From positions 4,553,501 to 4,617,500 of the forward strand of contig NZ_JAFIBW010000001.1 of assembly GCF_017833295.1 (NCBI RefSeq): DNA of 64,000 nucleotides. Direction: 5' to 3'. Origin of the DNA: Methylobacterium sp. PvR107. GTDB taxonomy: Bacteria > Pseudomonadota > Alphaproteobacteria > Rhizobiales > Beijerinckiaceae. Both the position numbers and the translations under genes were made by a program. Within the stretch, counting starts at the first letter, position 1, and every line of letters starts with the position of its first letter. The notes under the pieces were generated by a model. That model made no database searches. It had not been told where the DNA came from and saw only the letters and a program-made list of their open reading frames with translations. This document shows positions 28,092 to 37,618 of the stretch, in pieces.

Positions 28092-28825
28092 CAGCGGGCC
28101 TCCCCGCGCCGCGCCACCGGCTCGCCCGCGGCCTCCCGCGCCGTCAGGGCATTGAAGGTCGCGGCATCCACCGCCTCGAAGCGGATCAGGTCGCCGGCGC
28201 CGACGAAGAAGCTCGGATCGCGCTCCGGCGCGTAGAGGCGGGACGGTGTGGCGCCGATCACGTACCATCCGGTCGGCATCGGCACCGTCGCCACGGCGGC
28301 GAGACCGCCGCCGATTACCACGGCGTTCGCCGGATGCGGCGGCCGCGGGCTCGCCCGCCGCGGCACCGCCAGGGCCTTCGGCAGGCCGCCGAGATACGCG
28401 AAGCCCGGCGCGAAGCCGTACATGTAGACCCGATAGGTCGCCCCGGCATGGGTCGAGACGACGGCCTCCGCCGATAGGCCGGTGCGCTCGGCCACCTGGG
28501 CGATGTCCTCGCCGTGCGGGGCGTCGTAGCAGCAGGGCAGCGTCCACAGGGTCGGCGTCGCCGCCCGCGCGGCGGCGCCCGCCGCGAGCGCCCGCACTCG
28601 GGCGGCGAGCGTGTCTCGGTCGAGAACCAGAGGGTCGTAGTGCAGCATCAGCGACCGGTAGGTCGGCACGCGCTCCCGAAGCCCCTCCGGCGGATCCGCG
28701 TCGAGGGCGTCGTCGAGCGCCAGCACCCGGTCGCTGATCGCGGGATCGACGGTGGTGCCGAACTCGACGACCAGAGCCGCCTCGCCGGCATCGAGGAGCC
28801 GGGGCTCTTCGGCGGGCGCGCTCAC
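28091..28825 (-). CDS. pxpB: 5-oxoprolinase subunit PxpB
   Basis: A 244-residue PxpB (KipI-like). The conserved core is YRVYMYGFAPGFAYLGGLP followed by PRRASPR and IGGGLAAVATVPMPTGWYVIG. The GTG at 28825 is chosen as the start because it overlaps the pxpA stop by four bases (GTGA) and gives a family-like N-terminus (LLDAGEAALVVEFG). The longer open frame upstream is antisense-like shadow over pxpA. Confidence 0.93.
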   Translation of the reverse strand: MSAPAEEPRLLDAGEAALVVEFGTTVDPAISDRVLALDDALDADPPEGLRERVPTYRSLMLHYDPLVLDRDTLAARVRALAAGAAARAATPTLWTLPCCYDAPHGEDIAQVAERTGLSAEAVVSTHAGATYRVYMYGFAPGFAYLGGLPKALAVPRRASPRPPHPANAVVIGGGLAAVATVPMPTGWYVIGATPSRLYAPERDPSFFVGAGDLIRFEAVDAATFNALTAREAAGEPVARRGEAR

Positions 28826-29583
28826 GGCCGGAACGGCGCCAGCGTCACCCCCGCCCCCTCCAACCGGGCGCGCACTGCCCGGGCGGTGGCAACGGCATGG
28901 TCGGAATCGCCGTGAACGCAGATCGAGCGGATCGGTGTCGGCAGATGCGTGCCCGCCGCCGTGATGATCGCGCCGGCCTCGACCATGCGCACGACCCGGT
29001 CGGCGGCCGCGTCGGCCTCGGTGATCATCGCGCCGGGCTGGCCGCGCGGGATCAGCAGGCCGGCCTCCGTGTAGCCGCGGTCGGCGAAGATCTCCTGATG
29101 GACCTCGAGCCCGCAGGCCTCGCCCGCCGGCACCTGGGCGGTCAGCGCGATGGCCAGCAGCGCGAGGTCGCGGTCCACCGCACGGACCGCCCGGGCGATG
29201 GCGTCGGCGACCGGCCGCTCCTCGGCGGCGATGTTGGCGAGCGCGCCGTGCGCCTTCACGTAGGTGATTCGGTGACCGGCATAGGCGGCGAGCGCCTGCG
29301 CGGCGCCGACCTGATAGGCGACCAGACGCTCGATCTCGGGCGGGCTGAACGGCATCCGCCGCCGGCCGAAGCCCCACAGGTCCGGGAAGCCCGGATGGGC
29401 GCCGACCGCGACGCCGCGCTCCTTCGCCAGTGCGAAGGTCCGGGCCATGATCTCGGGATCGCCCGCATGCAGTCCGCAGGCGACGTTGGCGGAGGTCACG
29501 ATCCCGAGGATGGCGGCGTCGTCGCCGCAGGCATAGGCGCCGAAGCCCTCGCCGAGATCGGAGTTCAGGTCCACGCGCGTCAC
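28822..29583 (-). CDS. pxpA: 5-oxoprolinase subunit PxpA (LamB/YcsF family)
   Basis: A 253-residue PxpA. The start VDLNSDLGEGFGAY and ANVACGLHAGDP are signature sequences of the YcsF family; VGAHPGFPDLWGFGRR and YVKAHGALAN follow. It binds 5-oxoproline. First gene of the operon; overlaps pxpB by four bases. Confidence 0.95.
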   Translation of the reverse strand: MTRVDLNSDLGEGFGAYACGDDAAILGIVTSANVACGLHAGDPEIMARTFALAKERGVAVGAHPGFPDLWGFGRRRMPFSPPEIERLVAYQVGAAQALAAYAGHRITYVKAHGALANIAAEERPVADAIARAVRAVDRDLALLAIALTAQVPAGEACGLEVHQEIFADRGYTEAGLLIPRGQPGAMITEADAAADRVVRMVEAGAIITAAGTHLPTPIRSICVHGDSDHAVATARAVRARLEGAGVTLAPFRP

Positions 29584-29983
29584 CGGACTTGCTCCCTCAA
29601 CCCTGCCGCTCCGTCATTCGGAGTGCGATCCGACCCCATCCGCCGATGTGCTCTAGCAGAAGTCGTGCGCCGGCCTCCACCGCCTGCGAGGCCGATGCCG
29701 TGACGATGCCCGAACAATGCCTGGCCTGGGCACCGACAAGCCCAGGCTTTGCCGGTAGAGTTCCGCATGACCCCAGTCGAGGATCCCGGCCCGTTGGCGT
29801 GACGCCGCAATCCTGCTCACCGCTTCGCGTGGCAAAGATCCGGTATCACCAAGCGCACCCAGCGATCGGCGCTTCGAAGACATCAGCTTGCGAGCATCCG
29901 TCATCGAATTAGCGCTACTATTGACGGAACTCTCGGGTCGATTTGGCAATTGAACCCTCGAAATAATTAGGAGGAACGCTTTG
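29584..29983. other. Divergent intergenic region (pxpA / secreted repeat protein)
   Basis: 400 bp with no supported gene. The right end becomes A/T-rich (TTGGCAATTGAACCC... AAATAATTAG) and ends in AGGAGG ten bases before the next ATG, so the promoter of that gene is probably in the last 100 bases. Confidence 0.5.
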
Positions 29984-30379
29984 ATGAAGGTCTCACGCCT
30001 GGCCAGTGCGGTTGCGCTTTTCGCCCTCGTCGCTGGGCCCGCCCTCGCCGCGCCCTGCAACACCGGGACGACGAAGTCGAAGACGCCGGACCAGCAGTCA
30101 TCCAACCCCAGCAGCTCGGACGCCGACAAGTCGAGCAAGAACCTTGCCGGTGGTCAGCAGCCGGCCTCGCCCGGAACCGTAGGCGCCATGAACAACGTCG
30201 GCGCGACGCAGACGGCTGACAGCGCCAAGTCGAGCCCAGGTGCCAAGTCGAACTCGACCGATCCGGCCGCCGCCAACCTTGCGGGCGGTCAGCAGCCGGC
30301 GTCGCCCGGCACCGTCGGCGCGATGAACAACGCCGCCGCCGATCGGCAGACGGCTCCGGTGTCGGGCAACGACTGCTAA
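29984..30379 (+). CDS. Small secreted protein with a duplicated 19-residue block
   Basis: A 131-residue protein. Signal peptide MKVSRLASAVALFALVAGPALAA, then a Ser/Lys/Gly-rich, probably disordered, mature region. The block NLAGGQQPASPGTVGAMNN occurs twice identically (from 30140 and from 30275). Single Cys residues near both ends of the mature part (APCNTGT; GNDC) could pair. A very good ribosome binding site (AGGAGG) precedes the ATG at 29984, and a terminator follows, so it is a monocistronic, probably well-expressed gene. Function unknown. Confidence 0.75.
   Translation: MKVSRLASAVALFALVAGPALAAPCNTGTTKSKTPDQQSSNPSSSDADKSSKNLAGGQQPASPGTVGAMNNVGATQTADSAKSSPGAKSNSTDPAAANLAGGQQPASPGTVGAMNNAAADRQTAPVSGNDC
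30140..30331 (+). repeat. Two copies of a 57-bp coding repeat
   Basis: Copies at 30140-30196 and 30275-30331 encode identical 19-residue blocks but differ at several third codon positions (for example GCCGGTGGT against GCGGGCGGT), which shows that the protein sequence has been kept while the DNA diverged. Confidence 0.85.
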
Positions 30380-30687
30380 GTCTCGGCCTCGACCGCAGCA
30401 CGCCGGTGAAGGCCCGCCTCGCAAGCACGAGGCGGGCCTTTCGCCGTTCGGGCATCGTCGACGAAGTTCCACGTTGTTGAACGCTGTGCGGCGGCAGTGC
30501 CGATGCCTTCATCCGAAGACGGTACGGTCACCCTTTGGACAGCGTCGCCATCGGCGGGCACGGACCCGCGACATTCCTCCGGATCCTTTCTCCACGCCCT
30601 ACGAGCGCAGTTTGAGCGCGGCGCATCCGGGTGTATTCGGCATCTTAGCCGGGCAAATTCGGCAATGGCGCGGGGGAGGGACGTGAC
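30380..30687. other. Intergenic region before the efflux genes
   Basis: 308 bp holding the terminator at 30409-30443 and, by position, the promoter of the efflux operon. No other structure or gene recognised. Confidence 0.5.
30409..30443 (+). terminator. Terminator after the secreted repeat protein
   Basis: Perfect 12-bp inverted repeat AAGGCCCGCCTC / GAGGCGGGCCTT with an 8-base loop, followed by TCG, 30 bp after the stop. Confidence 0.8.
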
Positions 30688-31797
30688 GTGGGTCAGCGGC
30701 GGACGCTCCTGCTCGCCGGAGGCTTGCTGCTCGCGGCCGCGTGCGTCGCCTTCACCGAGCCCGGTGCGCTCCTCCGCGCGCGCGCGGCTCCGTTCCTGTC
30801 GGACCTGCGGCAGCAGCTCGAACCCCTTGTCCCCGGCCTTCGCGGGGACGCCGTCGCCGAGGTGCGGCTTCCCGCGCCGCGCACCGCGATCGAGGACGGG
30901 CGCACCGTCGTGCGGCTTTCCACCGCCGAGCGCGAACGGATCGGCCTCGTCACCGAGACGCGGCCCTCCGTGGCACATGAGCAGGAGCTGACCGCGTATG
31001 GCAGCGTCCTCGACCTTGCCCGCATCACCGAACTCGCCAACAACTACGCTGGGGCTGTCGCGGCGCTTCAGACCGCCCAGGCGCGGGTCGAGGTCTCCGC
31101 CAGCGCCGCGCGGCGCGCGCGCAGCCTCGGGGCCGGGGTGGTGGCGGTTGCACAGATCGAGACCGCCGAGGGGACGCTTCTGACCGATCGGGCCGCCGTG
31201 ACCGCGGCCGAATCGCAGGTGCGGACCTTCGCGGCGACCGCCCGGCAGGAATGGGGCTCGGTGCTCGGCAAGGCGATCATCGAGCGCGCGCCCCTGGTCA
31301 CGCGGCTGATCGAGCGCTCGGATTTCCTGGTTCAGGTGACGCTGCCGCCAAGCGAAAGCCTACCGGAGCCGCCGAAGGCAGCCACTGCCGAGGTGCCGCC
31401 GCAGAGCGAGCGGGTGGCCCTGCGGCTGGTCTCGGCCGCGACCCGCACGGATCCGCGCATCCAGGGTCAGAGCTTCTTCTACCTCGTCTCGGGCGAGAGC
31501 GGGCTCCTGCCCGGCACGAGCACGATGGCCTTCCTGCCGGCCGCGCGCCCGGTCCGCGGCGTCCTCGTGCCCGAGGATGCCGTCGTGCACGGGGAGGGGG
31601 GCACCTGGGTGTATCGGGGCACCGGTGACGGCGCCTATGTGCGGCATCCGATCCGTCCGGACGCACCCATGTCGGCCGATGCCTTCGTCGTCGAGGATCT
31701 GCCCGAGGCCAGCGAGATCGTCCTGAAGGGCGGCCAGGCCCTGCTCTCCGAGGAGATGAAGAGCCGCATCCGGGTCGTGGGCGACGACGATGACTGA
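30688..31797 (+). CDS. RND efflux periplasmic adaptor (membrane fusion) protein
   Basis: A 369-residue protein from a GTG at 30688. One N-terminal hydrophobic segment (LLLAGGLLLAAACVAF) anchors or exports it. A short coiled-coil section (ITELANNYAGAVAALQTAQ... AAESQVRTFAATARQEW) and barrel parts (YGSVLDLA; LVPEDAVVHGEGGTWVYR) fit the CusB/HlyD type. The acidic tail ends in GDDDD. It overlaps the pump gene by eight bases. No outer membrane channel gene follows, so a shared TolC is expected. Confidence 0.85.
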   Translation: MGQRRTLLLAGGLLLAAACVAFTEPGALLRARAAPFLSDLRQQLEPLVPGLRGDAVAEVRLPAPRTAIEDGRTVVRLSTAERERIGLVTETRPSVAHEQELTAYGSVLDLARITELANNYAGAVAALQTAQARVEVSASAARRARSLGAGVVAVAQIETAEGTLLTDRAAVTAAESQVRTFAATARQEWGSVLGKAIIERAPLVTRLIERSDFLVQVTLPPSESLPEPPKAATAEVPPQSERVALRLVSAATRTDPRIQGQSFFYLVSGESGLLPGTSTMAFLPAARPVRGVLVPEDAVVHGEGGTWVYRGTGDGAYVRHPIRPDAPMSADAFVVEDLPEASEIVLKGGQALLSEEMKSRIRVVGDDDD

Positions 31798-34700
31798 GCC
31801 GCCCGCCGCTGGCGGCCGCGGCGGCCCCCAGGCGCTCCTCGTCGGCTTCGCGGTCCGGCTGCCGCGGGTGGTGCTGGCGCTGGCCTGCGCGGTGATCGTC
31901 TTCGGCCTCTACGCCCTCGCCGGGGCCCGCTACGACGTCTTCCCGGAATTCGCGCCGCCGATCGTGACGATCCAGACCGAGGCGCCGGGCCTCGATTCGG
32001 AGCAGGTCGAGGTGCTGGTAACCCAGCCGGTCGAGGTCGCGGTGGGCGGCCTGCCAAGCCTGGAAACCCTGCGCTCGACGTCGATCCAGGGCCTCTCGGT
32101 GATCACCGCGGCGTTCAGATCCGGGAGCGATGTCGACCGGGTGCGCCAGCGCGTCAACGAGCGGCTGGCGGCCCTTGCGGGCCGCATGCCGGACGGGGTC
32201 TCGGCGCCCGCCATGACCCCGCTGACCTCTTCGACGCTCACGGTGCTCCTCGTCGGGCTGACCTCGAAGACCCGCGATGGAATGGACCTGCGCCATATCG
32301 CGGAATGGACCGTGCGCCGCCGCCTGCAGGCCGTCCCGGGCATCGCCCAGGTGTCGATCTACGGCGGTTCGGTCCGGTCGCTCCAGGTCCAGATCCGCCC
32401 GGACGACCTGATCCGCTACCAGATCGGCCTCAACGATGTCCTGGCGGCGGCCCGGAAGGCGACGGGGGTCCGGGGCGCGGGTTTCGTCGACACGCCGAAC
32501 CAGCGGGTGCTGCTGCGGACCGAGGGGCAGTCGCTCACGCCCGAGGCGTTGGGACGGACCGTCCTCCACAATGACGGCGGGGCGAGCGTGGTCCTGTCGG
32601 ACGTGGCGACCGTCACGGCCGCGCCCGAGCCCGCGATCAGCGGCGCCCTGGTGGACGGGACGCCCGGTGTGCTGCTGATGGTCGGCGCCCAGATCGGGGT
32701 CGACACCCGCGCGGTGACCGCCCGCCTGGAGGCGGCGCTGGACGAGCTGCGCCCGGTTCTCGACCGCGAGGGCGTGAGCCTGCGTCCCGACCTGTTCAGG
32801 CCGGCGAACTTCGTGGATGTCGCGACCGGCAACGTCCTCCAGGCCCTCGCGCTGGGCGGCGTGCTGGTGGTGCTCGTGCTCCTCGTCTTCCTGGCGGATT
32901 GGCGGGCGGCCCTGATCAGCGCGGCGGCGATCCCGCTCTCGCTCATCGCCGCCGCCCTGGCCCTCCAGGCCTGGGGCGAGAGCCTCAACACCATGACGCT
33001 CGGCGGGCTGGCCCTCGCCATCGGCGAGGTGGTGGACGACGCGGTGATCGGCGTCGAGAACGTCGCCCGCCGGCTTCGGGCGGCCCGCGGCGCCGGCCGC
33101 GGGGCAGCGCGCGTGGTGTTCTCCGCGATGCTGGAGGTGCGCACCTCGGTGGCCTACGCCACGCTGGCGGTCCTCCTGATGTTCATGCCGGTGCTGGCGC
33201 TCAACGGGGTCGCCGGACGCCTGTTCGGCCCGCTGGCGCTTGCCTACATCGCGGCGGTCGTCGCCTCGCTCCTCGTCGCGCTCACCGTCACGCCGGCGCT
33301 GGCGCTGCTTCTGCTGGGCGGCCGGCTGAAGGGTGGGGAGGCCGTCCCGTTCCGCGAGCCGCCGGTCGTGCGCTGGAGCCGCGCGGCGTATCTCCGGCTG
33401 CTCGCCCTCGTCGGCCGGGTGCCGCGGCTCGCGATGCTCGGCAGTCTGCTGGTGACGCTGATCGGCGCCGCCATCCTACCGACCCTCGGGGCGGTGTTCC
33501 TCCCCGATCTCCGGGAGGGGCACATGATCCTGCACATGGTAGCCATTCCGGGGACCTCGCTGCAGGAATCGCAGCGGCTCGGCACCCTGATCACTGCGGA
33601 CCTGAAGCAGATCCCGGGCGTGCGTGCGGTGGCGTCGCAGATCGGCCGGGCGGAGGCGGGTGAGGACACGGCGGGGCCGCATTACAGCGAGATCCACATC
33701 GACCTGCAGCCCGGCCTCGACGGTTCTGCCCAGCGCTCCGTCGAGACCGCGATCCGCGCGCTGATCGCGGGATTTCCCGGCGCGGCCTTCTCGCTCAAGA
33801 CGTTCCTGACCGAGCGGATCGAGGAGACGGTCTCGGGCTTCACCGCACCGGTCGTGATCAACGTGGTCGGCAGCGATCTCGACCGGATCGAGGCCGCCGC
33901 CCGCTCGGTGGCCCGGGAGCTCTCGGAGGTGAAGGGCGCGCGCGACGTCCAGCAGGCCTCGCCCGCCGGCCTGCCTCAGGTCACCGTCGCCCTGCGGCCG
34001 GTGGACCTGCGCCATTGGGGGCTTGACCCGGTCGAGGTCCTGGAGGCGGTCCGCACCGCCTATCAGGGCGATGTCGTCGGCCAGACCTACCGCGGCAATG
34101 CCGTGTTCAACGTGCTGGTGATCCTCGACGCCCAGGCGCGGGGGCGCCTCAGCGCGGTGGGCGACCTGCCGCTGCGGACTCCCGGCGGCCGCTACGTCCG
34201 CCTGTCGCAGGTGGCCGACGTCTACGAGAGCGCCGGCCGCTACCAGGTGCAGCACCTGGGCGCCCAGCGGGTCCAGGCGGTGACCGCCAACGTCGTCGGG
34301 CGCGATATCGCGAGCTTCGTGGCGGCGGCCAAGCGCAAGATCGCCAAGGAGGTGCGGCTGCCCGAAGGCGTCTATGTCACTTTCTCGGGGGCTGCCGAAG
34401 CCCAGGCGGCCGCCCGCCGCGACCTGCTGCTCCATGCGGCGCTTGCCGGCTTCGGCATCGTGGTGCTGCTCGCCATCGTCACCGGCTCGGCGGCGAACCT
34501 GCTGCTGGTGCTGATCAACCTGCCCTTCGCCTTCGTGGGCGGCGTCGCGGCGGCGGCGCTCACGGGCGGTGTGCTGTCACTGGGCTCGGTCGTGGGCTTC
34601 GTGACCCTGTCGGGGATCTCGCTGCGCAACAGCGTGATGATGATCGCCCATTACGAGCAGATGGTGACGCGCGACCGCCGTTCCTGGAACGCCGACACCG

Positions 34701-34954
34701 CCGCCGAGGGCGCGGCCGACCGAATGGTGCCGATCCTGATGACCTCGTTGGTCACCGGCCTCGGCCTGCTGCCGCTGGCGCTGGGTGCCGGGGAGCCCGG
34801 GCGCGAGATCGAGGGGCCGATGGCGCTGGTGATCCTCGGCGGCCTGGTCACCTCGACGGTGCTGAACCTGCTGATCCTGCCGGTGATGGCCCTGCGCTTC
34901 GCGCGGTTCCGCCAGGTCGAGCCGGAGGATCGGGAGCTGTCGCCGGCTCTCTGA
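31790..34954 (+). CDS. RND-type efflux permease (CzcA/CusA-like)
   Basis: A 1054-residue inner-membrane pump with the RND plan: TM1 near residues 24-43, two large periplasmic loops, and two groups of membrane segments around 340-515 and 870-1040. Family motifs include GARYDVFPEFAPP, EAPGLDSEQVEVLVTQPVE and PGIAQVSIYGG. The TM4 motif is LAIGEVVDDAVIGVENVARR, with two Asp for proton relay; this differs from the usual CzcA GxIVDAAxVMVEN. Substrate may be metal or organic and cannot be decided here. Second gene of the two-gene operon. Confidence 0.9.
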   Translation: MTEPPAAGGRGGPQALLVGFAVRLPRVVLALACAVIVFGLYALAGARYDVFPEFAPPIVTIQTEAPGLDSEQVEVLVTQPVEVAVGGLPSLETLRSTSIQGLSVITAAFRSGSDVDRVRQRVNERLAALAGRMPDGVSAPAMTPLTSSTLTVLLVGLTSKTRDGMDLRHIAEWTVRRRLQAVPGIAQVSIYGGSVRSLQVQIRPDDLIRYQIGLNDVLAAARKATGVRGAGFVDTPNQRVLLRTEGQSLTPEALGRTVLHNDGGASVVLSDVATVTAAPEPAISGALVDGTPGVLLMVGAQIGVDTRAVTARLEAALDELRPVLDREGVSLRPDLFRPANFVDVATGNVLQALALGGVLVVLVLLVFLADWRAALISAAAIPLSLIAAALALQAWGESLNTMTLGGLALAIGEVVDDAVIGVENVARRLRAARGAGRGAARVVFSAMLEVRTSVAYATLAVLLMFMPVLALNGVAGRLFGPLALAYIAAVVASLLVALTVTPALALLLLGGRLKGGEAVPFREPPVVRWSRAAYLRLLALVGRVPRLAMLGSLLVTLIGAAILPTLGAVFLPDLREGHMILHMVAIPGTSLQESQRLGTLITADLKQIPGVRAVASQIGRAEAGEDTAGPHYSEIHIDLQPGLDGSAQRSVETAIRALIAGFPGAAFSLKTFLTERIEETVSGFTAPVVINVVGSDLDRIEAAARSVARELSEVKGARDVQQASPAGLPQVTVALRPVDLRHWGLDPVEVLEAVRTAYQGDVVGQTYRGNAVFNVLVILDAQARGRLSAVGDLPLRTPGGRYVRLSQVADVYESAGRYQVQHLGAQRVQAVTANVVGRDIASFVAAAKRKIAKEVRLPEGVYVTFSGAAEAQAAARRDLLLHAALAGFGIVVLLAIVTGSAANLLLVLINLPFAFVGGVAAAALTGGVLSLGSVVGFVTLSGISLRNSVMMIAHYEQMVTRDRRSWNADTAAEGAADRMVPILMTSLVTGLGLLPLALGAGEPGREIEGPMALVILGGLVTSTVLNLLILPVMALRFARFRQVEPEDRELSPAL

Positions 34955-34980
34955 GCGGCCCGATCTCCGGCCCGGCCGGC

Positions 34981-35949
34981 TCAGCGCGCCGGCGGAGTCC
35001 AGAGGGCGAGGGCACCGGCATCGACGGCACGGGGCAGCAATCCCTCGGCGCGGAACGCGTCGGCGATCTTCTGCTGCTCCGAGAGGCCTGGGCGGGTGAC
35101 GGCCTCGACCCGGTAGCTCCGCTGCGCGTTCGCGCGCAGGATCACCTCCGGCTCGATCTTCCAGAGGGGCGCCAGACGGGAGGCCGCCTCGGTCGGGTTC
35201 GCCTTGACCCAGGCGCCCGTCTCGGCGAGCCGGTCGAACAGGGCGGCGAGAACCGGGCCATTGGCGGCCACGTAGGGATCGGCCGCGAGGTAGTAGCGCT
35301 TGTAGAGCGACAATCCGGCCCCGTCGCGCAGCACCCGCGCGCCCGATTGCTGCCGGGCCGCGGACAGGAACGGGTCCCAGGCAACCCAGGCCTCGACGCC
35401 GCCGCTGGCCAGCGCGGCGCGTCCGTCGGCCGGCGTCAGGTAGGCCGGCGTGATGTCCTTGAAGGTGAGCTTGGCTTCCGCGAGGGCCGCGAGCAGCAGG
35501 TAGTGGCTGCCCGCACCCTTGGTCACGGCGACACGTCTGCCCTTGAGGTCGGCGACCGATGTCACCGGGGATTCGGCGGGCACGAGGATCGCCTGGGCCT
35601 CGGGGGAGGGTGCCTCCTGGGCGATGTAGGTGATCCGGACGCCGGCGGCCTGGGCGAAGATCGGGACGGTGTCGGCGACATCGGCCGAGACGTCGATCTG
35701 CCCGGCATTCAGCGCCTCCATGATCGGCAATCCGCTGGTGAATTCGTGCCAGGACAGGCCGGTGCCGAGGGGCGCCACGGCGCGCTCCAGGGCGCCGTCC
35801 TGGCGCAGCAGCGCGATCAGGGTCGAGGAGCGCTGGTAGCCGATGCGCAGCGTGGGGGCGGCCTGGGCCGGGCGGTTCAGCCCGACGACGACCGTGGCCG
35901 AGAGGCCGGTGAGCAGGGCACGGCGCGTGACGGGCATCGAGTCATCCAT
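34981..35949 (-). CDS. Aliphatic sulfonate-type ABC binding protein (second copy)
   Basis: A 322-residue SsuA-like protein with a signal sequence (PVTRRALLTGLSATVVVGLNRPAQA). The mature part has LRIGYQRSSTLIALLRQDG, FTSGLPIMEALNAGQIDVSAD and VADLKGRRVAVTKGAGSHYLL, as in sulfonate receptors. The twin arginine suggests possible Tat export. It ends the operon, after ssuB by 26 bp. The start at 35949 or 35937 is possible. It shares the fold but little sequence with the binding protein at the head of the operon. Confidence 0.88.
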   Translation of the reverse strand: MDDSMPVTRRALLTGLSATVVVGLNRPAQAAPTLRIGYQRSSTLIALLRQDGALERAVAPLGTGLSWHEFTSGLPIMEALNAGQIDVSADVADTVPIFAQAAGVRITYIAQEAPSPEAQAILVPAESPVTSVADLKGRRVAVTKGAGSHYLLLAALAEAKLTFKDITPAYLTPADGRAALASGGVEAWVAWDPFLSAARQQSGARVLRDGAGLSLYKRYYLAADPYVAANGPVLAALFDRLAETGAWVKANPTEAASRLAPLWKIEPEVILRANAQRSYRVEAVTRPGLSEQQKIADAFRAEGLLPRAVDAGALALWTPPAR

Positions 35950-35975
35950 GGTTCGGGCCGCCGGTCGGCGGTGGC

Positions 35976-36830
35976 TCACCACCAGCTGGCCCGGGTCTCG
36001 GGAGCGGGACGGGGGTTGGCCTGGGCCGGTCGCAGGGAACGGTCGAGGGCGGCCAGCACCCGGCGGACCGCCTCCTCGTAGGTGGGTGCCACGGGATCGC
36101 GCGGGCGGCTGAGCCCGATCGCCACGGTTTCGTCGAGGCGGCCCGGCCGGGGGCGCATCACCACGACCCGGTCGGCGAGCGTGACGGCCTCGCCGACATC
36201 GTGCGTGACGATCAGGATCGTCGGCTTCGACTCGGTCCAGAGGTCGAGAAGCTGCGCATGCAGCCCCTTGCGGGTGAAGGCGTCGAGCGCCGAGAACGGC
36301 TCGTCGAGGAGAAGCACCCGGGGCTGGGCCACGAAGGCCCGGGCGATGGCGACGCGCTGCTGCTGGCCGCCGGAGAGCTCGCGCGGCCAGCGATGTCCAT
36401 ACTCGGCGAGGCCGACGCGCTCGAGGGCGTGGGCGACACGGCGGCGGCGCTCGGCGCGGGGCAGGGCGGCGAGCCCGAAGCCGACATTCCCCGCCACGTC
36501 GAGCCAGGGCAGGAGCCGCGGCTCCTGGAAGACGACGCCGACGCTCGGATGCGGCGCGCGGATCGCCTCGCCGTCGACCTGCACGGACCCGCGGCTCGCC
36601 TGATCGAGGCCCGCGATCAGGCGGAGCAGCGTCGTCTTCCCGCATCCCGAGCCGCCGATCAGCGCGACGATCTCCCCCTGCCGAACCGACAGGCCGATGC
36701 CCGACAGCGCCTCGGTACCGTCGGCATAGGTCTTCGAGAGGTCGTCGACGATGAGCACTTGTAACCTTGATCCGTCTGGGTCGGTGCGCGGAGCCGTCAC
36801 GAATTGCGCGGGTCTCGGATCGGCCGTCAC
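35976..36830 (-). CDS. ssuB: ABC transporter ATPase, SsuB type
   Basis: A 284-residue ATPase. Walker A GGSGCGKTTLLRL, signature LSGGQQQRVAIARA, Walker B VLLLDEPFSALDAFT and the switch His in ILIVTHDVGEAV are intact. It powers the importer encoded by the neighbouring genes. Starts with GTG overlapping the ssuC stop (GTGA). A Thr/Asp/Pro-rich N-terminal extension of ~25 residues precedes the domain, so a later start is possible. Confidence 0.9.
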   Translation of the reverse strand: MTADPRPAQFVTAPRTDPDGSRLQVLIVDDLSKTYADGTEALSGIGLSVRQGEIVALIGGSGCGKTTLLRLIAGLDQASRGSVQVDGEAIRAPHPSVGVVFQEPRLLPWLDVAGNVGFGLAALPRAERRRRVAHALERVGLAEYGHRWPRELSGGQQQRVAIARAFVAQPRVLLLDEPFSALDAFTRKGLHAQLLDLWTESKPTILIVTHDVGEAVTLADRVVVMRPRPGRLDETVAIGLSRPRDPVAPTYEEAVRRVLAALDRSLRPAQANPRPAPETRASWW

Positions 36831-37618
36831 AGGCTCCCCCGCACGGTATCCTGCCAGCGCGTCAAGGGGTGTGTCAGCGTGATCAGGGCCATGTCGGCGA
36901 GCTTGCCGACCACCGCGAAGGCGATGATCGCCGCCACGATCTGATCCGGCTTGCTGAATTGCTGGCCGTCGACCAGCAGGTAGCCCAGGCCCTCGGAGGC
37001 ACCCATCAGCTCCGCCGCGACGACGAACAGGAAGCCGAGCCCGAGGCCGGTGCGCAGGCCGATGAGCGTGGCCGGCAGGACGGCCGGCAGGAGGATGCGG
37101 CGGGCAAGGGCGAGGCGCGACAGGCGAAAGATCTGCCCCACCTCCACGAGCTTCCGATCCACCGAGGCGATCGCCCCGGCCACGCCGACATAGACCGGGA
37201 AGAACACGCCCACGGCGATCAGCAGCACCTTGGGCGTCTCAAGGATGCCGAACCACAGGATGAACAGCGGCACCCAGGCCAGCGACGGGACGGCCCGGAG
37301 CGCCTGGAGGCTCGGATCGACCAGCCAGCGCAGGACCGGAACCGTGGCGACCAGCGCGCCGGCCAGGATTCCGGCCGCGGCCCCGCACAGGAAGCCGAGG
37401 CCGACCCGGACCACGGTCGCCTCGACGTGCATCCAGAGATCTCCCGAGGCCGCGAGGTCCCACAGCGTCGCGCCGATCCGGCTCGGCGGCGGGAGTAGGC
37501 GCCCGGAGGCGAGTCCCGTATCGACCGCGATCTCCCATCCGATCGCGAGGAGGAGCGGCAGAACCAGCCCGAGTCCGGCGCGACCGCCCCGCTGCAGCAG
37601 CGGCACGCCGCGCCTCAC
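36827..37618 (-). CDS. ssuC: ABC transporter permease, SsuC type
   Basis: A 263-residue BPD permease with about six membrane segments (LGLVLPLLLAIGWEIAV; GFLCGAAAGILAGALVA; VLLIAVGVFFPVY). The cytoplasmic EAA-like loop is LPATLIGLRTGLGLGFLF. Overlaps both neighbours by four bases through GTGA junctions. Confidence 0.92.
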   Translation of the reverse strand: MRRGVPLLQRGGRAGLGLVLPLLLAIGWEIAVDTGLASGRLLPPPSRIGATLWDLAASGDLWMHVEATVVRVGLGFLCGAAAGILAGALVATVPVLRWLVDPSLQALRAVPSLAWVPLFILWFGILETPKVLLIAVGVFFPVYVGVAGAIASVDRKLVEVGQIFRLSRLALARRILLPAVLPATLIGLRTGLGLGFLFVVAAELMGASEGLGYLLVDGQQFSKPDQIVAAIIAFAVVGKLADMALITLTHPLTRWQDTVRGSL

